Assembly (NCBI GenBank): GCA_028274465.1
Contig: CM051456.1
Span: 61,800,753-61,864,752, forward strand
Reading direction: 5' to 3'
Length of the DNA: 64,000 nt
Source: Plantago ovata
Taxonomy: Eukaryota > Streptophyta > Magnoliopsida > Lamiales > Plantaginaceae
Made by a program: the position numbers and the translations under genes. Positions 1-10,262 of the stretch are shown here, one piece after another. Below the pieces are notes generated by a model. The model ran no database searches. It saw nothing but the letters and a program-made list of their open reading frames with translations, and was not told the origin of the DNA. Each line of letters starts with the position of its first letter. The first letter of the stretch is position 1.

Positions 1-18
1 GCGATTCCTTGTATTAAA

Positions 19-232
19 CTTATTCTATCGAATAGGTTTGGGGAGGGGGTTTCTTCGTTGATCTTGTCTTTCGTCTTTGAGTCGTTGTAAAGTTTCCTTT
101 TCTTTTTCTTTTTGTTTGTGTCACAACCTATTCTTTCGAATAGGTTTGGGGAGGTGTCTTTGTAAAAGAGTCTTTCCTTTTTCCTTTTCGTCTTTGTGCT
201 CAAACCTATTCTCTCGAATAGGTTTGGGGAGG
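19..232 (+). repeat. three hairpin/PPT-like units of E0
   Basis: Three copies of an inverted repeat CCTATTC-(4 nt)-GAATAGG followed directly by TTTGGGGAGG lie at about 19-46, 124-154 and 203-232. The other Athila-like elements carry two copies at the same place. The GGTTTGGGGAGG tail matches the polypurine tract that abuts their 3' LTRs. Confidence 0.85.
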
Positions 233-268
233 TGTTTTTGACACTTAGTACTGCTGCTTGCCCCTATA

Positions 269-412
269 TAAAAAAAAAAGAGAAAGAGAAAAAGAAAAGA
301 AGAAGAAGGAAAAAAAAAAAGAGAGAGAAAAGAAAAAGAAATATAAAAAAAGAAAATAAAAAAAAGAGAAGAAAGAAAATAAAGAATAAGACCCAAAAGC
401 AAAAAAAGGGTC
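269..412 (+). repeat. A/G-rich tract closed by a GACCC/GGGTC stem
   Basis: About 130 nt of almost pure A and G (runs of AAAAAG and GAGAAAG) ends in GACCC, a short A-rich loop and GGGTC, which can pair. The same tract and stem occur at the same place in E1, E2, E3 and E5. Lysine-rich or phenylalanine-rich reading frames across it are products of composition, not genes. Confidence 0.8.
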
Positions 413-1002
413 GTTGCAAGCCAAAAGCAGTCTAGCAAAGTGTCAAGTGTCATGTAAATATTTTGTCCTTGTGAAGTGTCGAGTTGTAAATTCTATCTTT
501 CGTTTCATGTCGCCTTTGTCCAAGGCCCGTTCTTGACCACCCTCGTCTTGCTATTCAAGAAGTGGTTGAAAGAGGCTCATTCTTGAGGGTCTGGGTAGAA
601 TAGGGGAGTGTTATCTTTCTAAGGGAACCCTCCTTCGTTTGATGAGAACCAGTATTGGTTCGCCCTCTCTTGAGGAAAAGTCTCGCTTGGTGAACAGAAA
701 TAAGTCCTCGGTTTCATAGGCACGGGGCAATTGTAGTATGATAACATGCATCATTGTGTCGTCACTGACCAGGTCCAGGTAGAAGATGTTACGTGAGACT
801 CCTTTGTTTAACCAAGTGCACTAGAGAATGTGTATATTCGCAATCGAGGCATACTTCAACCTATTTGCATGTCATGCTCATTTGGTTTTGTTCATAAGAA
901 TTTGGTAGATTCAATAGATTAGTTCACTTTACTTGGCATGAGACTCCCTTTGTGTTGCATTTAGGATAGTTTGTTGCTTGAGGACAAGCAAAGGTTTGGT
1001 TT
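413..1002 (+). other. conserved noncoding 3' block of E0 up to the PPT region
   Basis: There is no reading frame. The block shares short conserved strings with E1, E2, E3 and E5: GACCACCCTCGTC, GTAGAATAGGGGAGTGTTATC-like text, GGGAACCCTCCTTCGTTTGA, CATAGGCACGGG, and CGTCACTGACCAGGTCCAGG. It ends in the stem-loop TTGCTTGAGGACAAGCAA (974-991) and AAGGTTTGGTTTG, the remains of the polypurine tract. Confidence 0.75.
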
Positions 1003-2351
1003 GTCTTTTTTACCTTCTTTTGCTATCTTTTAGCCTTGTTTTTTGGTTAGTTTTGTAGAATAGTGTCACGTTTTGTGTTTTCTGCATTTTCAGTCACTTA
1101 GGTACGAAACGGTGTTTTTGGAGCTAAAAACGAGCCTTTTTGATGAAAAGATGGCCCCGTTGAAGTTCCCCAATCTTCGTGGCTTGTTCGTAAGTGTTTG
1201 AGCATCAATAAGCATAGAGAAGGATGAGTCCAAGGCACCCGAGGGCCATGCGAGGGCAAAAAGATTGAGTTTGAACACAAAAATCTGCCCAGGAGCCAAG
1301 CTAAGCGCCTGGAATAGTGAAGCGCTCCGCTTCATTTTCCAGGAGCTTTTGCACAGAAGCCAAGCGAAGCGCTTGGTGTGCCAAAGCGCTTCGCTTGCCA
1401 AGCGCTCCGCTTGGCAGCGGTTACGTTTTCGGATTTTCCTTCTTAGATCTGATCTTTGGTCATTTTTTGAATATCTTTTGAACTGTAACTTCGTTTTGGA
1501 GAGCTCCTAAGCCCCAAAACTTAGAGAAAACTCAGATTACATTGTATTTTAGCTTGGGATTCAAGGTTTTGATTGGGATTCATCCTTTGTAATCATCTAC
1601 GGAGAGGTTTTCTTTGCTTTCCACCGATTAGTGACAGCTTTGGTGGTAACTTGTATCACTCTCTTGTCTTGTAGTTTGATATGATGTATTATGATTATTA
1701 TTCATATGAATTGATGTCTATGTTGATGAATATGAGTAGCTAAATCTTTTGTGTTGGTGGTAGAATGTAGAATATGCATGCTATGGGTTATGTTTATGCT
1801 TACATGAGATTGTGATTCAATCTTGCTGCAAATCCCTTCATACAATTCTTAGTTGCCTATAAAATATATTCGAATTGAGTATAGTGACAAACTCTTGGTC
1901 AATGAAAGCTATAGGATTGTATGTTAGAGATTTGCAGCATGCTAGATAAATGGTGTTGGTGACAAGCACCTCTAAAGTATTGATAGTGATCTTTCATGAT
2001 GTGTGTCTTAAAGTTGCCTAGACGAGTTGCTTAGCAGACTTGATCGAAGGTTTTACGGACTGAACTTGTGAGCATATTCGTAACCCAAGCATGTGTATTT
2101 GATTTCTACCACCAACCGTTTCCCAAACTTGTTTACAACAATCTAATTTCTCGTTGCTTTGTTCAAAGGAAACCATTCTACAAACATTTGAACTCGTTGA
2201 CTGAAACTACTAGCAAAAACCTCAAACAAATCCACGTTAGGTCCCGAGAGAACGACACTCGGGGACAAGTTGCCATTGCACTCTAGTTTGTGTAGTGATA
2301 AGTGTTCTTAGGCTTTTAAAAAAATTTAATTGGTGAAAAACGACATCATCA
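1003..2351 (+). repeat. E0 3' LTR
   Basis: The sequence aligns with the LTRs of E1-E5 from the TCTTTTT.ACC.ATTTT block through TAGAATAGTGTCACG, TAGCTAAA.CTT, the ATGCTAATGG-like block and GAACGACACTCG to a CATCA end. It is broken at its upstream end. Unlike the others it has no clear TATATATAG box. A palindromic AAGCGCT-rich island at 1290-1418 sits where the others have GGGCGAATCGCCC islands. Confidence 0.8.
1290..1418 (+). repeat. palindromic GC island in E0 LTR
   Basis: Overlapping palindromic words built on CCAAGCG/CGCTTGG and AAGCG(A/C)(A/T)CGCTT (for example CCAAGCGAAGCGCTTGG at about 1370) fill about 130 bp. The position matches the GGGCGAATCGCCC islands of the sister elements, but the base sequence differs while the self-complementarity is kept. 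Confidence 0.8.
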
Positions 2352-2688
2352 ATCGCTGACTTGTATGCGAGGCTGGGGATGGTACCGCAACAGCCACCAC
2401 TACCACCATCACCCTCCCCATGATCCCATAGCCTTTTCATTAGCTCTATTACTATTTTCTGCATGAATACTGTGTACGCTATGATATTACTTTGTATTAG
2501 TATTGTACGTATGATTATTATTATTATATGTATGGAGGGTTTCGTTACATTTATTATAATGTTTTTAATTATTTTCGATATATTTGGTCTATAATAATTT
2601 GTGTAGTAGGTTGGTTAATTGAACAGGTTTGAATTTGATTTTGGTATTCATTATTAAAATAAAAAGTTTTTTTTTTTAAATTTTAGCG
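2352..2688. other. unassigned DNA between E0 and the CACTA terminus
   Basis: The first 110 bp are moderately GC-rich with a CCACCACTACCACCATCACC-like run; the rest is AT-rich without a convincing frame. It may be interior sequence of the CACTA transposon whose terminus follows, but nothing in it proves this. Confidence 0.3.
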
Positions 2689-3009
2689 ACGGATCGACCA
2701 TCCGTCGCTAAGACATTTAGCGACGGATGACAATCCGTCGCCGTATCTCGGACCAGACCAACACGTGTCAATGGACGTAGCGCCGGATGACCATCCATCG
2801 CTAAAAACTTAAACATTTCATCCGTCGCTAGTTCCGTCGCTAATTCGCGACGGATGATCGATTCGTGGCTAATTCGCTAGCGAAGCACGATTAGTGACGG
2901 AACCCTCATCCGTCGCTAAATCGGTCGATCCGTCGCTAGTGTTTTCTAGCGAAGGATCGGCAGTGTCCAGCGACGGATGGATCCGTCGCTGGATCTGGTT
3001 CCTTGTAGT
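2689..3009 (-). mobile_element. CACTA (En/Spm) transposon terminus, degraded
   Basis: About a dozen copies of TCCGTCGCTA or its complement TAGCGACGGA, in both orientations, fill 320 bp. They stop at TTCCTTGTAGTA (about 2998-3009), whose complement TACTACAAGGAA is one base from the usual CACTACAAGAA-type terminal repeat. Dense subterminal repeats next to such a terminus are the hallmark of plant CACTA elements. No transposase frame is visible and the other end is not identified. The outermost C is changed, so the end is probably dead. Confidence 0.75.
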
Positions 3010-3451
3010 ATAACCTCGAGAAGTGAAAGAACAAGTAGCCAACGACTTCGATATAGCCAAGGAACCAACCTAGAATGAGAGTGAAGGAGAGCAACAACAT
3101 AGCTTGTGTAAGAAAATATGGTCAGAAATACCCCTAGGGTTGGTGCAGCGGAATTTAAAATTTTCTGAACAAGCATATTGATTAATCATGCATACAACGT
3201 ATATTAAACACATCACAGTAAGAGAACTTACAGTACTTTGAATGCTATAATAGCAATTGATTTGGGTGCAGGATTCCAGTCAATCAAATCCTCGTAGTAA
3301 CCAGCAAAACCTTCGCCTTCGGTGAAGTCGAAGATGTTTAATTCGTCTTCTAGAATTCCCGCAAAACAAAGGTTAGTATCCAGCTTCGGTCTTCCTCAAC
3401 CTTGGTATCCACGGATGAACAAACAGCTTATCGAGAGAGTGCTCGGATTTT
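3010..3451. other. unassigned DNA, possibly a gene or element fragment on the minus strand
   Basis: On the minus strand a short frame at about 3018-3176 reads as hydrophobic (for example FLTIFSYTSYVVALLHSH) but has no recognisable family. The part 3130-3450 contains GGTGCAGCGGAATTTAAAATTT, which resembles the edge of another retroelement LTR in reverse. I cannot assign either part. Confidence 0.25.
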
Positions 3452-4829
3452 CTTAGTGTAGGTACTAGTTACGTTCTTAAGCTTGCTGATGATGTACTTT
3501 GTTTTAAAAAAATCTATTGAAGACCTAAACCCGCTCAGAAAATAGAAAATTCGAAGACTGAAGATTTAGAAGAATTCTGAGAACGGTATCTACAAAGGCA
3601 CATGTTGCTTCAGAAAGTGAGATTCTCACTAACAGCCTTCATAAGTGAAAATCTATATGACAGAGTAGGTTGTGTTTGCTGAAACTGAGATTGACCACTT
3701 GCTGACAACGTATGTGACCTCCTTGCTGAAGAATTACTTGCATTTTGGCTCCAACGTTCATATTTGAATTTGATTGAAAGAACATTAAATGCAAAGTTAG
3801 CACGCGAAGAACATGAAGACAAGTAGACAAATGAAGAGCGCTGCTGAAAGTACAAAAGCAAGATAGTGACATCTTAAGGTATAAACCTTAGAATTTGAAA
3901 TTTCAAACGACTCCCTTGAGACACTATAAATAGAAGACCTTAGGCTGAGTACAAAGGTGTGTCAACAACGTGACCAAACTCTCACTTGTGCTATAAAACA
4001 CTCAAATCCTTCTCTACTCTTTACTACCTATTGATCCGTTCCAAGACTTAAGCTTGAAACAAAAGCTACTTGTGAAGGAGTAGAACATTGAAAGCTAAGA
4101 AATTGGTTAAGTGTTCTTTCTTCTAAACAAGAACAAGTCTTGACACCAGAAACAACAAACTTGCTTACTGCAAAGTATTACAAGTTGTGTTTCTTTAGAT
4201 CACTTGTTATAGCTGCAAAGTTATATTCAAGTCATCTCATCCCAAACCTCTCTAACTGAGAAACACCCTTATTCAGGCGTGGAATTCAGGGGGAATTAAT
4301 CAAGCATAGTTTTGCTGATTAACTGTCCCAGGTTTGGTGGAGAACAAGGTTTAGTTCTCTGGTTTTATGTTGGAAACAAGGCAAGTGTATTTTGGTTCTG
4401 AGAATCATTAGTGATAGGATTTGTAAGGAACCTCATATTTTATCATAGTGGATTCAGTCCTAGAAAGGAAAAAGTGGATTAGTTGAGAGATTAGGCCACT
4501 CTCAGATACCACTATAAAAGTGTTTGTGTGATTTACATTTCTGTAGTTACCTTTCAGCAAGCTATTTTGTTTTACACTATTTATCTGCTCACTTGCTAAA
4601 ACTAGCTTTTTGACAAAAGCACTTATTGTAAAAGACTTCTGCACTCTGTTTTTATGTATCAACAAACTTGTCACTGAAAAGTAACAAGCATTTGCTGGGA
4701 AAGTTAAGTACCAGCAAACTCATTACTGAAAAGTAATAAGTACTTGTTGAGAAAGTTTTAAACGACGAAAAGTTTGAAAAGACTATTCACCCCCCTCTAT
4801 TCTTTTCTTGTTGTTTAAAGGGACCAACA
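3452..4829 (+). repeat. copia-1 5' LTR (incomplete)
   Basis: It aligns with the 3' LTR at 61518-63026 but lacks its first part. It holds a TATA box TATAAATAG at 3925-3933, a GTGTGTCAACAACGTGA-like block just after it, two hairpin units near 4670-4737, and the end TTAAAGGGACCAACA. Divergence from the 3' LTR looks like several percent, the largest of the copia pairs here. Confidence 0.88.
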
Positions 4830-4831
4830 AG

Positions 4832-4843
4832 TGGTATCAGAGC
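4832..4843 (+). other. copia-1 primer-binding site (tRNA-Met)
   Basis: TGGTATCAGAGC lies two bases after the LTR end. It is complementary to the 3' end of initiator tRNA-Met, the usual primer of Ty1/copia elements. Confidence 0.95.
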
Positions 4844-4954
4844 TGGAGGTTCTTTAACCTTCAGCACTGAACCTAGATCCCCTTACGTTCTTTCTGTAAA
4901 TCACTTTCACTTGATAAATTTTGTAGTTATTTGGTGACAGAATATCTTTAGGAG

Positions 4955-6580
4955 ACGCTCCTTTGCTGAAGCTGGAAAACTATGAGAAATGGCGAAATAA
5001 TATGATGCTACATCTTGAGGCCATTAGGGATGAGATGGTGACTGTCATAAACGATGGCCCAATCAAGATCACTAAAGTTGAAAGAAGCTTTCCTCACAAA
5101 ACCACGGATACTGGTGGAAAGGAAACTATCTTATGAGAACCGGTCGACACTGTCGTACCAAAACCAAGAGAGGAATGGACTTCTGATGAAGCCAAGAGAT
5201 TCCGTCTTGATGGCCAAGCAAGAAACATCATCATTCGATCTACTCCAAAGACTATACAGTGCAAACTATGGTGTGCCAAAACTGCTAAGGAAGCTTGGAA
5301 AATGGTTCAAGATCTTTGTGCTGAATTTGACAAAACCAAGGAAAACAAACTCGAAGTCCTAAAGTTGAAGTTTCAAAACTTCAAACAAGGTGCCACTGAG
5401 TCACTGGAAGACTTGGATTTCAGATTCACAACTCTTGTGAGTGAAATGGCTGCCTTAGGTGCTAGAAATTTCGATTCAGATTCTGAAAAGGTGAAAACCA
5501 TTATCAGAAGTTTGAATCAAGAATGGATCCACACTCAGAACTTCTACTACAATCAATGAATGCCAAACATCACTCCAACTGAGTTGTTCTCTCACCTTGC
5601 TACTGTCAACTTTGAGACAAAGCAAAGAGAAAGTGTGTTTGCTGAAAAATCGCAAAACATTGCTCTTGCTTCCAAGCCTTCACCTTCTGAAAAGAAGAGT
5701 GACAAAGAGCCTGCCGATGAAACTGCTCTTGCAGTTAGAAACATGAAGAAATTCATCAGCAAGGAACTTGAAACGCGAAAAGAAAAAAAGAAGCTGAAAA
5801 AGCATCTTGGTAACAGCTACCATAAGTATAAGAATGAAGCTAGCTCGCTGGACAAGCAAGCTCAGCAAGCGAACTCTTTTGAGGAACCAGCAGTTGGCAA
5901 TGATCTTTGCTTTTATTGCAAAAATCCTGGACACTTCAAAGCAAACTGTCCTTTGCTGAAAGGGAAGTCTGCTGAAAAGAAGAAGAAGTTCAAGAAGGCT
6001 TTTATTGCTGAAGAAAAGAAGAAGCTTCAAGTGAAAATCCATGCTCTTTGCATTGAAACAAGCTCTGAAGACAGTGAGGTAGAAAGTTCAGACACTGAAT
6101 AAGAGGAAGCTACTTTGGATGTAGAAATAGGCAAAGAAGTTTGTGGAATTGCCATGGAAGCTTACCCAGATGTCTCAAATTACGAGTTCTGCCTCATGGT
6201 CGATCAGGTAAATTCTCCTACCTCTGACTCTGATTCAGAAAGTGAAGGTAAGATTGATCTTGATAGAATTCAAGGAGAAATCGAAAGAGTTGAGAAAACT
6301 CTAAGCAAACAGCAAGAGAAACTACAAAATACTAAACTTCTGACTAAGCAAACTACTGAAAAGTACATTGTGCTGAGCGCTGAGTCATAAAAGAAAGATG
6401 CTGAAATATTGCATCTCAAAAAGCTAATTGCTGAAGCTACAGAGAAAAATGCTCAAATGGCAATAGAATTGGAAGAATATCAGTCCTCAATTCTGAAGTT
6501 ACTTGTTGAAATACAAGAGATGAAAAATATGAAAGTCAATTTCAAATCTTATGCAAATGCTAGTAACACACGCTAACTGA
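4955..6580 (+). pseudogene. gag: copia-1 Gag region
   Basis: Relic of the capsid/nucleocapsid protein that would package element RNA. The start reads LLKLENYEKWRNNMMLHLEA, typical of Sirevirus Gag amino ends. A central stretch has KLKFQNFKQGATESLEDLDF, a UBN2-type Gag core. A CCHC zinc knuckle CFYCKNPGHFKANC lies at 5908-5949 within a lysine-rich region, followed by an acidic segment and a coiled-coil-like stretch (IQGEIERVEKTLSKQQEKLQ). The frame is broken in several places, and E1 cuts it off downstream at 6623. Confidence 0.85.
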
Positions 6581-6623
6581 AATAAACGCTTATCTGAGAG
6601 ATCCATCTCAGAAAGAAGGTTTA

Positions 6624-7897
6624 TGATGAATGTGTATTTACACTTTCATTTGAGTCTTTTTCACCTATTTTAGCTATCCTTTATGTTAATTTAGTTATAT
6701 TTTAGTGCATTTTATTAGAATAGTGTCACGTTTTCCTTTAGTTTTTATTTTACAGGTTTTGGTTGAAAAACGAGGATTTCGGGGCAATTATATTGAAGTT
6801 TACAAGGAATTGGTGTTCCAAAAGCCTATTTGGAGTATCTGAAGGTTTCCGGATAGGATTTGGAGTCTAGGGGTTGAATCTGGAGGTTAGAAGGCCACTA
6901 GAAGTCAGAAACCGAGTCCGAAAAGGGGAAGAAATCCAAAAACGCGTCGAAAACGCGGAATTCCGCGAATTTTACTCCCGGGCGAATCGCCCCACACCAG
7001 GCGAATCGCCCGGTGTGTGGGGCCCTTCGCCCCACACAAATTCGAAGCCTATATATAGTTGCTCAGTTTTTCTCCGAAATTCATACTTTTCCAGACCTAT
7101 TCTCTCACCTTTCTCTGTAGTTTTAGGTAGGAACTTCCCAGAGCCTGTTCTGGGGGTTCGTAGCTTAGGAGACACTTTTTCATAGCAGTTTGGAGCTTGT
7201 AAGATCGCGATTCTTCGGAGACTGACAACCTTCGGTAACATTGTATCTTACAGTTTTTCTACTTATTTTTATATATCTTTCAACATGTTTTCTTCTATGA
7301 TTTCTGTTGATTGCATGACAACTATGAGTAGCTAAACTTATCGTTGGTGATAGTATGCGAATTCTTAGCGAAGGGTTGATAATCATGCTAATGGCTATAT
7401 CGCGCATTATACTCCGTGTTATTGCTTTATTTCGTTGATCAGGCGCAGCCTATATCTTCGTATGTTGATTAATTATTATGCACAATTGGACCCTCGTCGA
7501 CCTATGCATATCTATATCTTCGTAGTGTTGAATAATTACGGAACACAATTGGACAATAGTGTTGACCTGTCAGTATCTATATCTTCGTAGTGTTTAATGA
7601 TTGCAAAAGGACAATTGATTGATCAAAGATCTCCATGCAAAACCGAGGAATTTACGCATGATTATTAACCCGTTATGCTTTGAAGGACCATACTCTCACC
7701 AATCTCCATTATCTATTAGAAAAACCTTTGCTATTCCGTCTGCTATTTTTATATTCTAAATTAGATTTGATAAAGCTAGTTATAGTCCTTAGAGAACGAC
7801 ACTCGAGGTCATTCTACTGCTACACTACGGTTTTCTTTGTAGTCGTGAATTGCCTTTGGCTAAATAACAAATTTATTTGATTAACCGCGTTGCATCA
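6624..7897 (+). repeat. E1 5' LTR
   Basis: It runs from TGATGAATGTG to TTGCATCA, 1,274 bp. A palindromic island built on GGGCGAATCGCCC lies at 6976-7037, directly before a TATA box TATATATAG at 7050-7058. The rest is AT-rich and aligns with E2-E5. Confidence 0.9.
6976..7037 (+). repeat. palindromic GC island before the TATA box, E1 5' LTR
   Basis: Perfect or near-perfect palindromes (GGCGAATCGCC, CACACC...GGTGTGTGG, GGGGC...CGCCCC) are packed into about 60 bp that end 13 bp before TATATATAG. The 3' LTR copy at 14501-14583 is about 20 bp longer, so the island changes by gain or loss of units. Confidence 0.85.
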
Positions 7898-7900
7898 AAT

Positions 7901-7918
7901 TGGCGCCGTTGCCGGGGA
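7901..7918 (+). other. E1 primer-binding site (tRNA-Asp)
   Basis: TGGCGCCGTTGCCGGGGA is the exact complement of the plant tRNA-Asp 3' end (TCCCCGGCAACGGCGCCA). It lies three bases after the LTR. This primer choice is usual for Athila-type elements. Confidence 0.93.
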
Positions 7919-8042
7919 GTATACTCCTTTTTTCTGTTTAATTTGTTTATATTTTCAGCATTCAATTCCTAATTCTAGTACTTTTAGTTTTCCTTTTTAA
8001 TCTCTCTCTGATACTGCTTTCCTAGTCTGATACAGATAGTGT

Positions 8043-10202
8043 ATGCCACATACACGATCTAGAGGAACACCGCTTGATGATTCAATTGCTGAGATCGACA
8101 GAGTCTACCACCAGAGAAGGCGACTACTTCAAAGGCGTGCACTAGAGGAAATAGAGGATTCCGATTTCTCTGAATCTCTACACAGTCTTTTCAAGAAAAT
8201 CGACGTAATGGCAGAAGCTAGACCACTGAAAGCATGGGTTCAACCCACTAAGGATCGTATGAGGGGACCAGCGATTGTTCTTTCGTCTGCAACTCGAGAT
8301 CTGGAAATCAAGAACCACGCATTCCAACAACTTCCGAGGTTCTATGGCTTAGTAAGGGAAGATGTGATGGGGTACTTGCACGATATCGATGATTTCGTCA
8401 ACCAACTCCCACGACCCGGAGCTGAAATAACAACGGATGAGTTATGGATGAAGGTTTTTGCTATGGGGCTTGGCGACAGAGCCAAGTCATTGTTGAGTTC
8501 TCTACCAGCAGGCTCGCTGGACACTTGGGAGAAGGTTTTTTCAGCTTTGATGGAAAAATACTTCCCTCACACCCTGACTACCGCGCTCAAGGCGCAAATC
8601 ACTGGATTCAAACAAGACTATGATGAGACCATCTACACCGCGTTTGAGAGGTTCCAAGATCTCACGAACAAGTGCCCTCACCATGGTTTTGAACTTTCTG
8701 ACCTAGTCCAACACTTCTACAATGGACTAACCTTCGAGAACCAACAAGTGGTGGATTTCCAATGCCGAGGCAATATTTGGGAGGAAACCGCAGAAGCCGT
8801 CTGGGCAGTTTTCGAAAGGCTTGCTAAGGGTTCGCTGTTCAAGGACCCAAGGGCGATGGTTAGGAGACGTGTACCTGAAGCTCCACCGACTCAAGAAGCC
8901 CCTATGTATAGGGGGGATGGGGATCAATTCGAGTGCTTTACCAACTAATTGAAGCAAGTCCTCAAGAGCGCCACTGGAACAACTGTTTCAAACGAAGTTT
9001 GCCGAATATGCAAGAACTATGGGCATGGGGCTCATATGTGTAGATCGGAGCTTGCATATGATGATGGCAACTGGGCTCGAGAAGGCGAAGAGGAAGCCTT
9101 TGCTACGGAGTTTGGTACTCAAGAAGCTAGCTACGGACAAGATAGTAGGAATCCTCGAGGTGGATTTTGGAGAAGAGGATTCCGAAACAATCAAGGATAC
9201 GCACCGGCTAACCAAACTTATGGCCCTAACCAAGACCGTAGTAGGCTAAACTATGGCAATGATCACTGCGAAAACCTCGCTCCGAAAGAGCCACCGAAGT
9301 CGAAGTCGGCTCAACTCATGGAGAACTTGCAAAAGATGATTTATTACACTCAAAGTTTTCTCAAACGTTATGAAGAAGATTCTGAGAAGACTAGAGCAAG
9401 ACTTGATAGGTTGGAAGAGAGCACTAGGCTTGCCCATCAAAAGATGCAAGAGTTGATCGACCGAGGAGCAAGTAGGGAACAAGGCAAGCTGCCTAGCAAC
9501 ACTGAGAAGTCGATGTCCATTACCTTAGTGGGTGATCTACCTGTTGAAATCACCATCAAGAAGGTTGCTAAGTGCGAGTGTTGCGAGGGGGAAGTGCCCC
9601 AACAGGGCGAGGAAGAAGAGAAGGACCTTGGTGCTGACAAGAGTAAAGAGGAGCAAGAGGATCCCGAGCCACTTCCTCAAAGTTTCGATGTTAAGGTCAG
9701 GATTGGGGAACTTGAAGATGTCCGTGCCACACTAGACACGGGATCCTACTCTAATGTTCTCCCTTTGAATGTGTTCGAGAAGAGTAACCTTGGAAAACTA
9801 TCTATGCACAAGGCTATTGTACAACTGGCGGATGGATCCCTTGTGAAACCCGAAGGCGTTGTGAAGAATGTATTGGTCAAGATTGGTGAAACTTCTGTAT
9901 ACACCGATTTTGTAGTTATGCCGGCGTCTACACCTGGGACGGGGGATGTCATTCTCTTGGGGCGAACGTTCTTGACTAAGCTATGCTCCGTGATGGACAT
10001 CTACCGAAGGACTTGCACTATTGAAGTGGATGGCAAGCAACATGTGTTGCAAGCCATATCTGATCCACCTGATCCACCTGATACTTCTCACACTATTGAC
10101 TACAGTGGTCTTAATGTCTATGTTCATTCTTATTCACACGTTAGAGGCATGAGGAGGAGATCCGTGAAGGGGAAGACTAGTACCCTCAAGAAGAAGAACT
10201 AG
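8043..10202 (+). pseudogene. gag-pro: E1 Gag-protease
   Basis: Relic of a capsid/nucleocapsid protein fused to an aspartic protease. The start chosen is MPHTRSRGTPLDDS, 125 bp after the primer site and shared with E3. Parts in order: a Retrotrans_gag core around 8320-8580 (GYLHDIDDFVNQL ... SLDTWEKVFSALMEKYFP), a CCHC zinc knuckle CRICKNYGHGAHMC at 9000-9041, a coiled-coil-like stretch near 9310-9470, an acidic linker, and a retropepsin domain with the active-site DTGS at 9735-9746 and ILLGRTFL near 9952. It is broken (about one break). No reverse transcriptase follows; the frame ends just before a conserved hairpin. Confidence 0.92.
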
Positions 10203-10246
10203 GCGAAGACAGGAGTCGAGTCAAAGACTTTAAACAATGGCGCTAT

Positions 10247-10262
10247 CCGGGAGGCAACCCGG
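10247..10262 (+). repeat. GGGAGGCAACCC-type hairpin after gag-pro
   Basis: CCGGG-AGGCAA-CCCGG forms a five-base-pair stem with a six-base loop 45 bp after the Gag-protease stop. The same hairpin follows the frame in E3 (24662-24677). A GGGAGGCAACCC motif is, from memory, common in plant Athila-type elements after pol; here it directly follows gag-pro. Confidence 0.7.

Larger units (their letters stand above)
1..2351 (+). mobile_element. E0: 3' half of an Athila-like LTR element
   Basis: This is the oldest-looking Athila-like copy; its left part lies outside the window. In order it shows three hairpin-plus-GGGGAGG units, an A-rich tract, a noncoding block shared with every other Athila-like element here (for example GGGAACCCTCCTTCGTTTGA near 627), a stem-loop TTGCTTGAGGACAAGCAA near 974, and an LTR ending in CATCATCA. 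It aligns along its length with E1, E2, E3 and E5 but is clearly more diverged. No coding sequence of the element lies in the visible part. The element is broken. It probably sits in a CACTA transposon, because CACTA-type sequence follows about 340 bp downstream; that is inference, since its left target duplication cannot be seen. Confidence 0.85.

Noticed and set aside
2689-3009. Minisatellite or telomere-like array of TCCGTCGCTA
   Set aside because: Words are irregularly spaced, in both orientations, and end at a CACTACAAG-type terminus, which fits CACTA subterminal repeats.
2946-3176. Small hydrophobic minus-strand membrane protein
   Set aside because: Part of it lies in CACTA subterminal repeats and the rest matches no family I know; kept only as unassigned DNA.
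7680-7880. Repeated 66-codon frame in the LTRs (also 15226-15426)
   Set aside because: It lies in the LTR of each E1-type copy, is not kept in E2, E3 or E5, and has no start context or domain.
7901-7918. tRNA gene fragments at the primer sites
   Set aside because: Only the complement of the last 12-18 bases of the tRNA is present, exactly next to LTR ends, so they are primer-binding sites.
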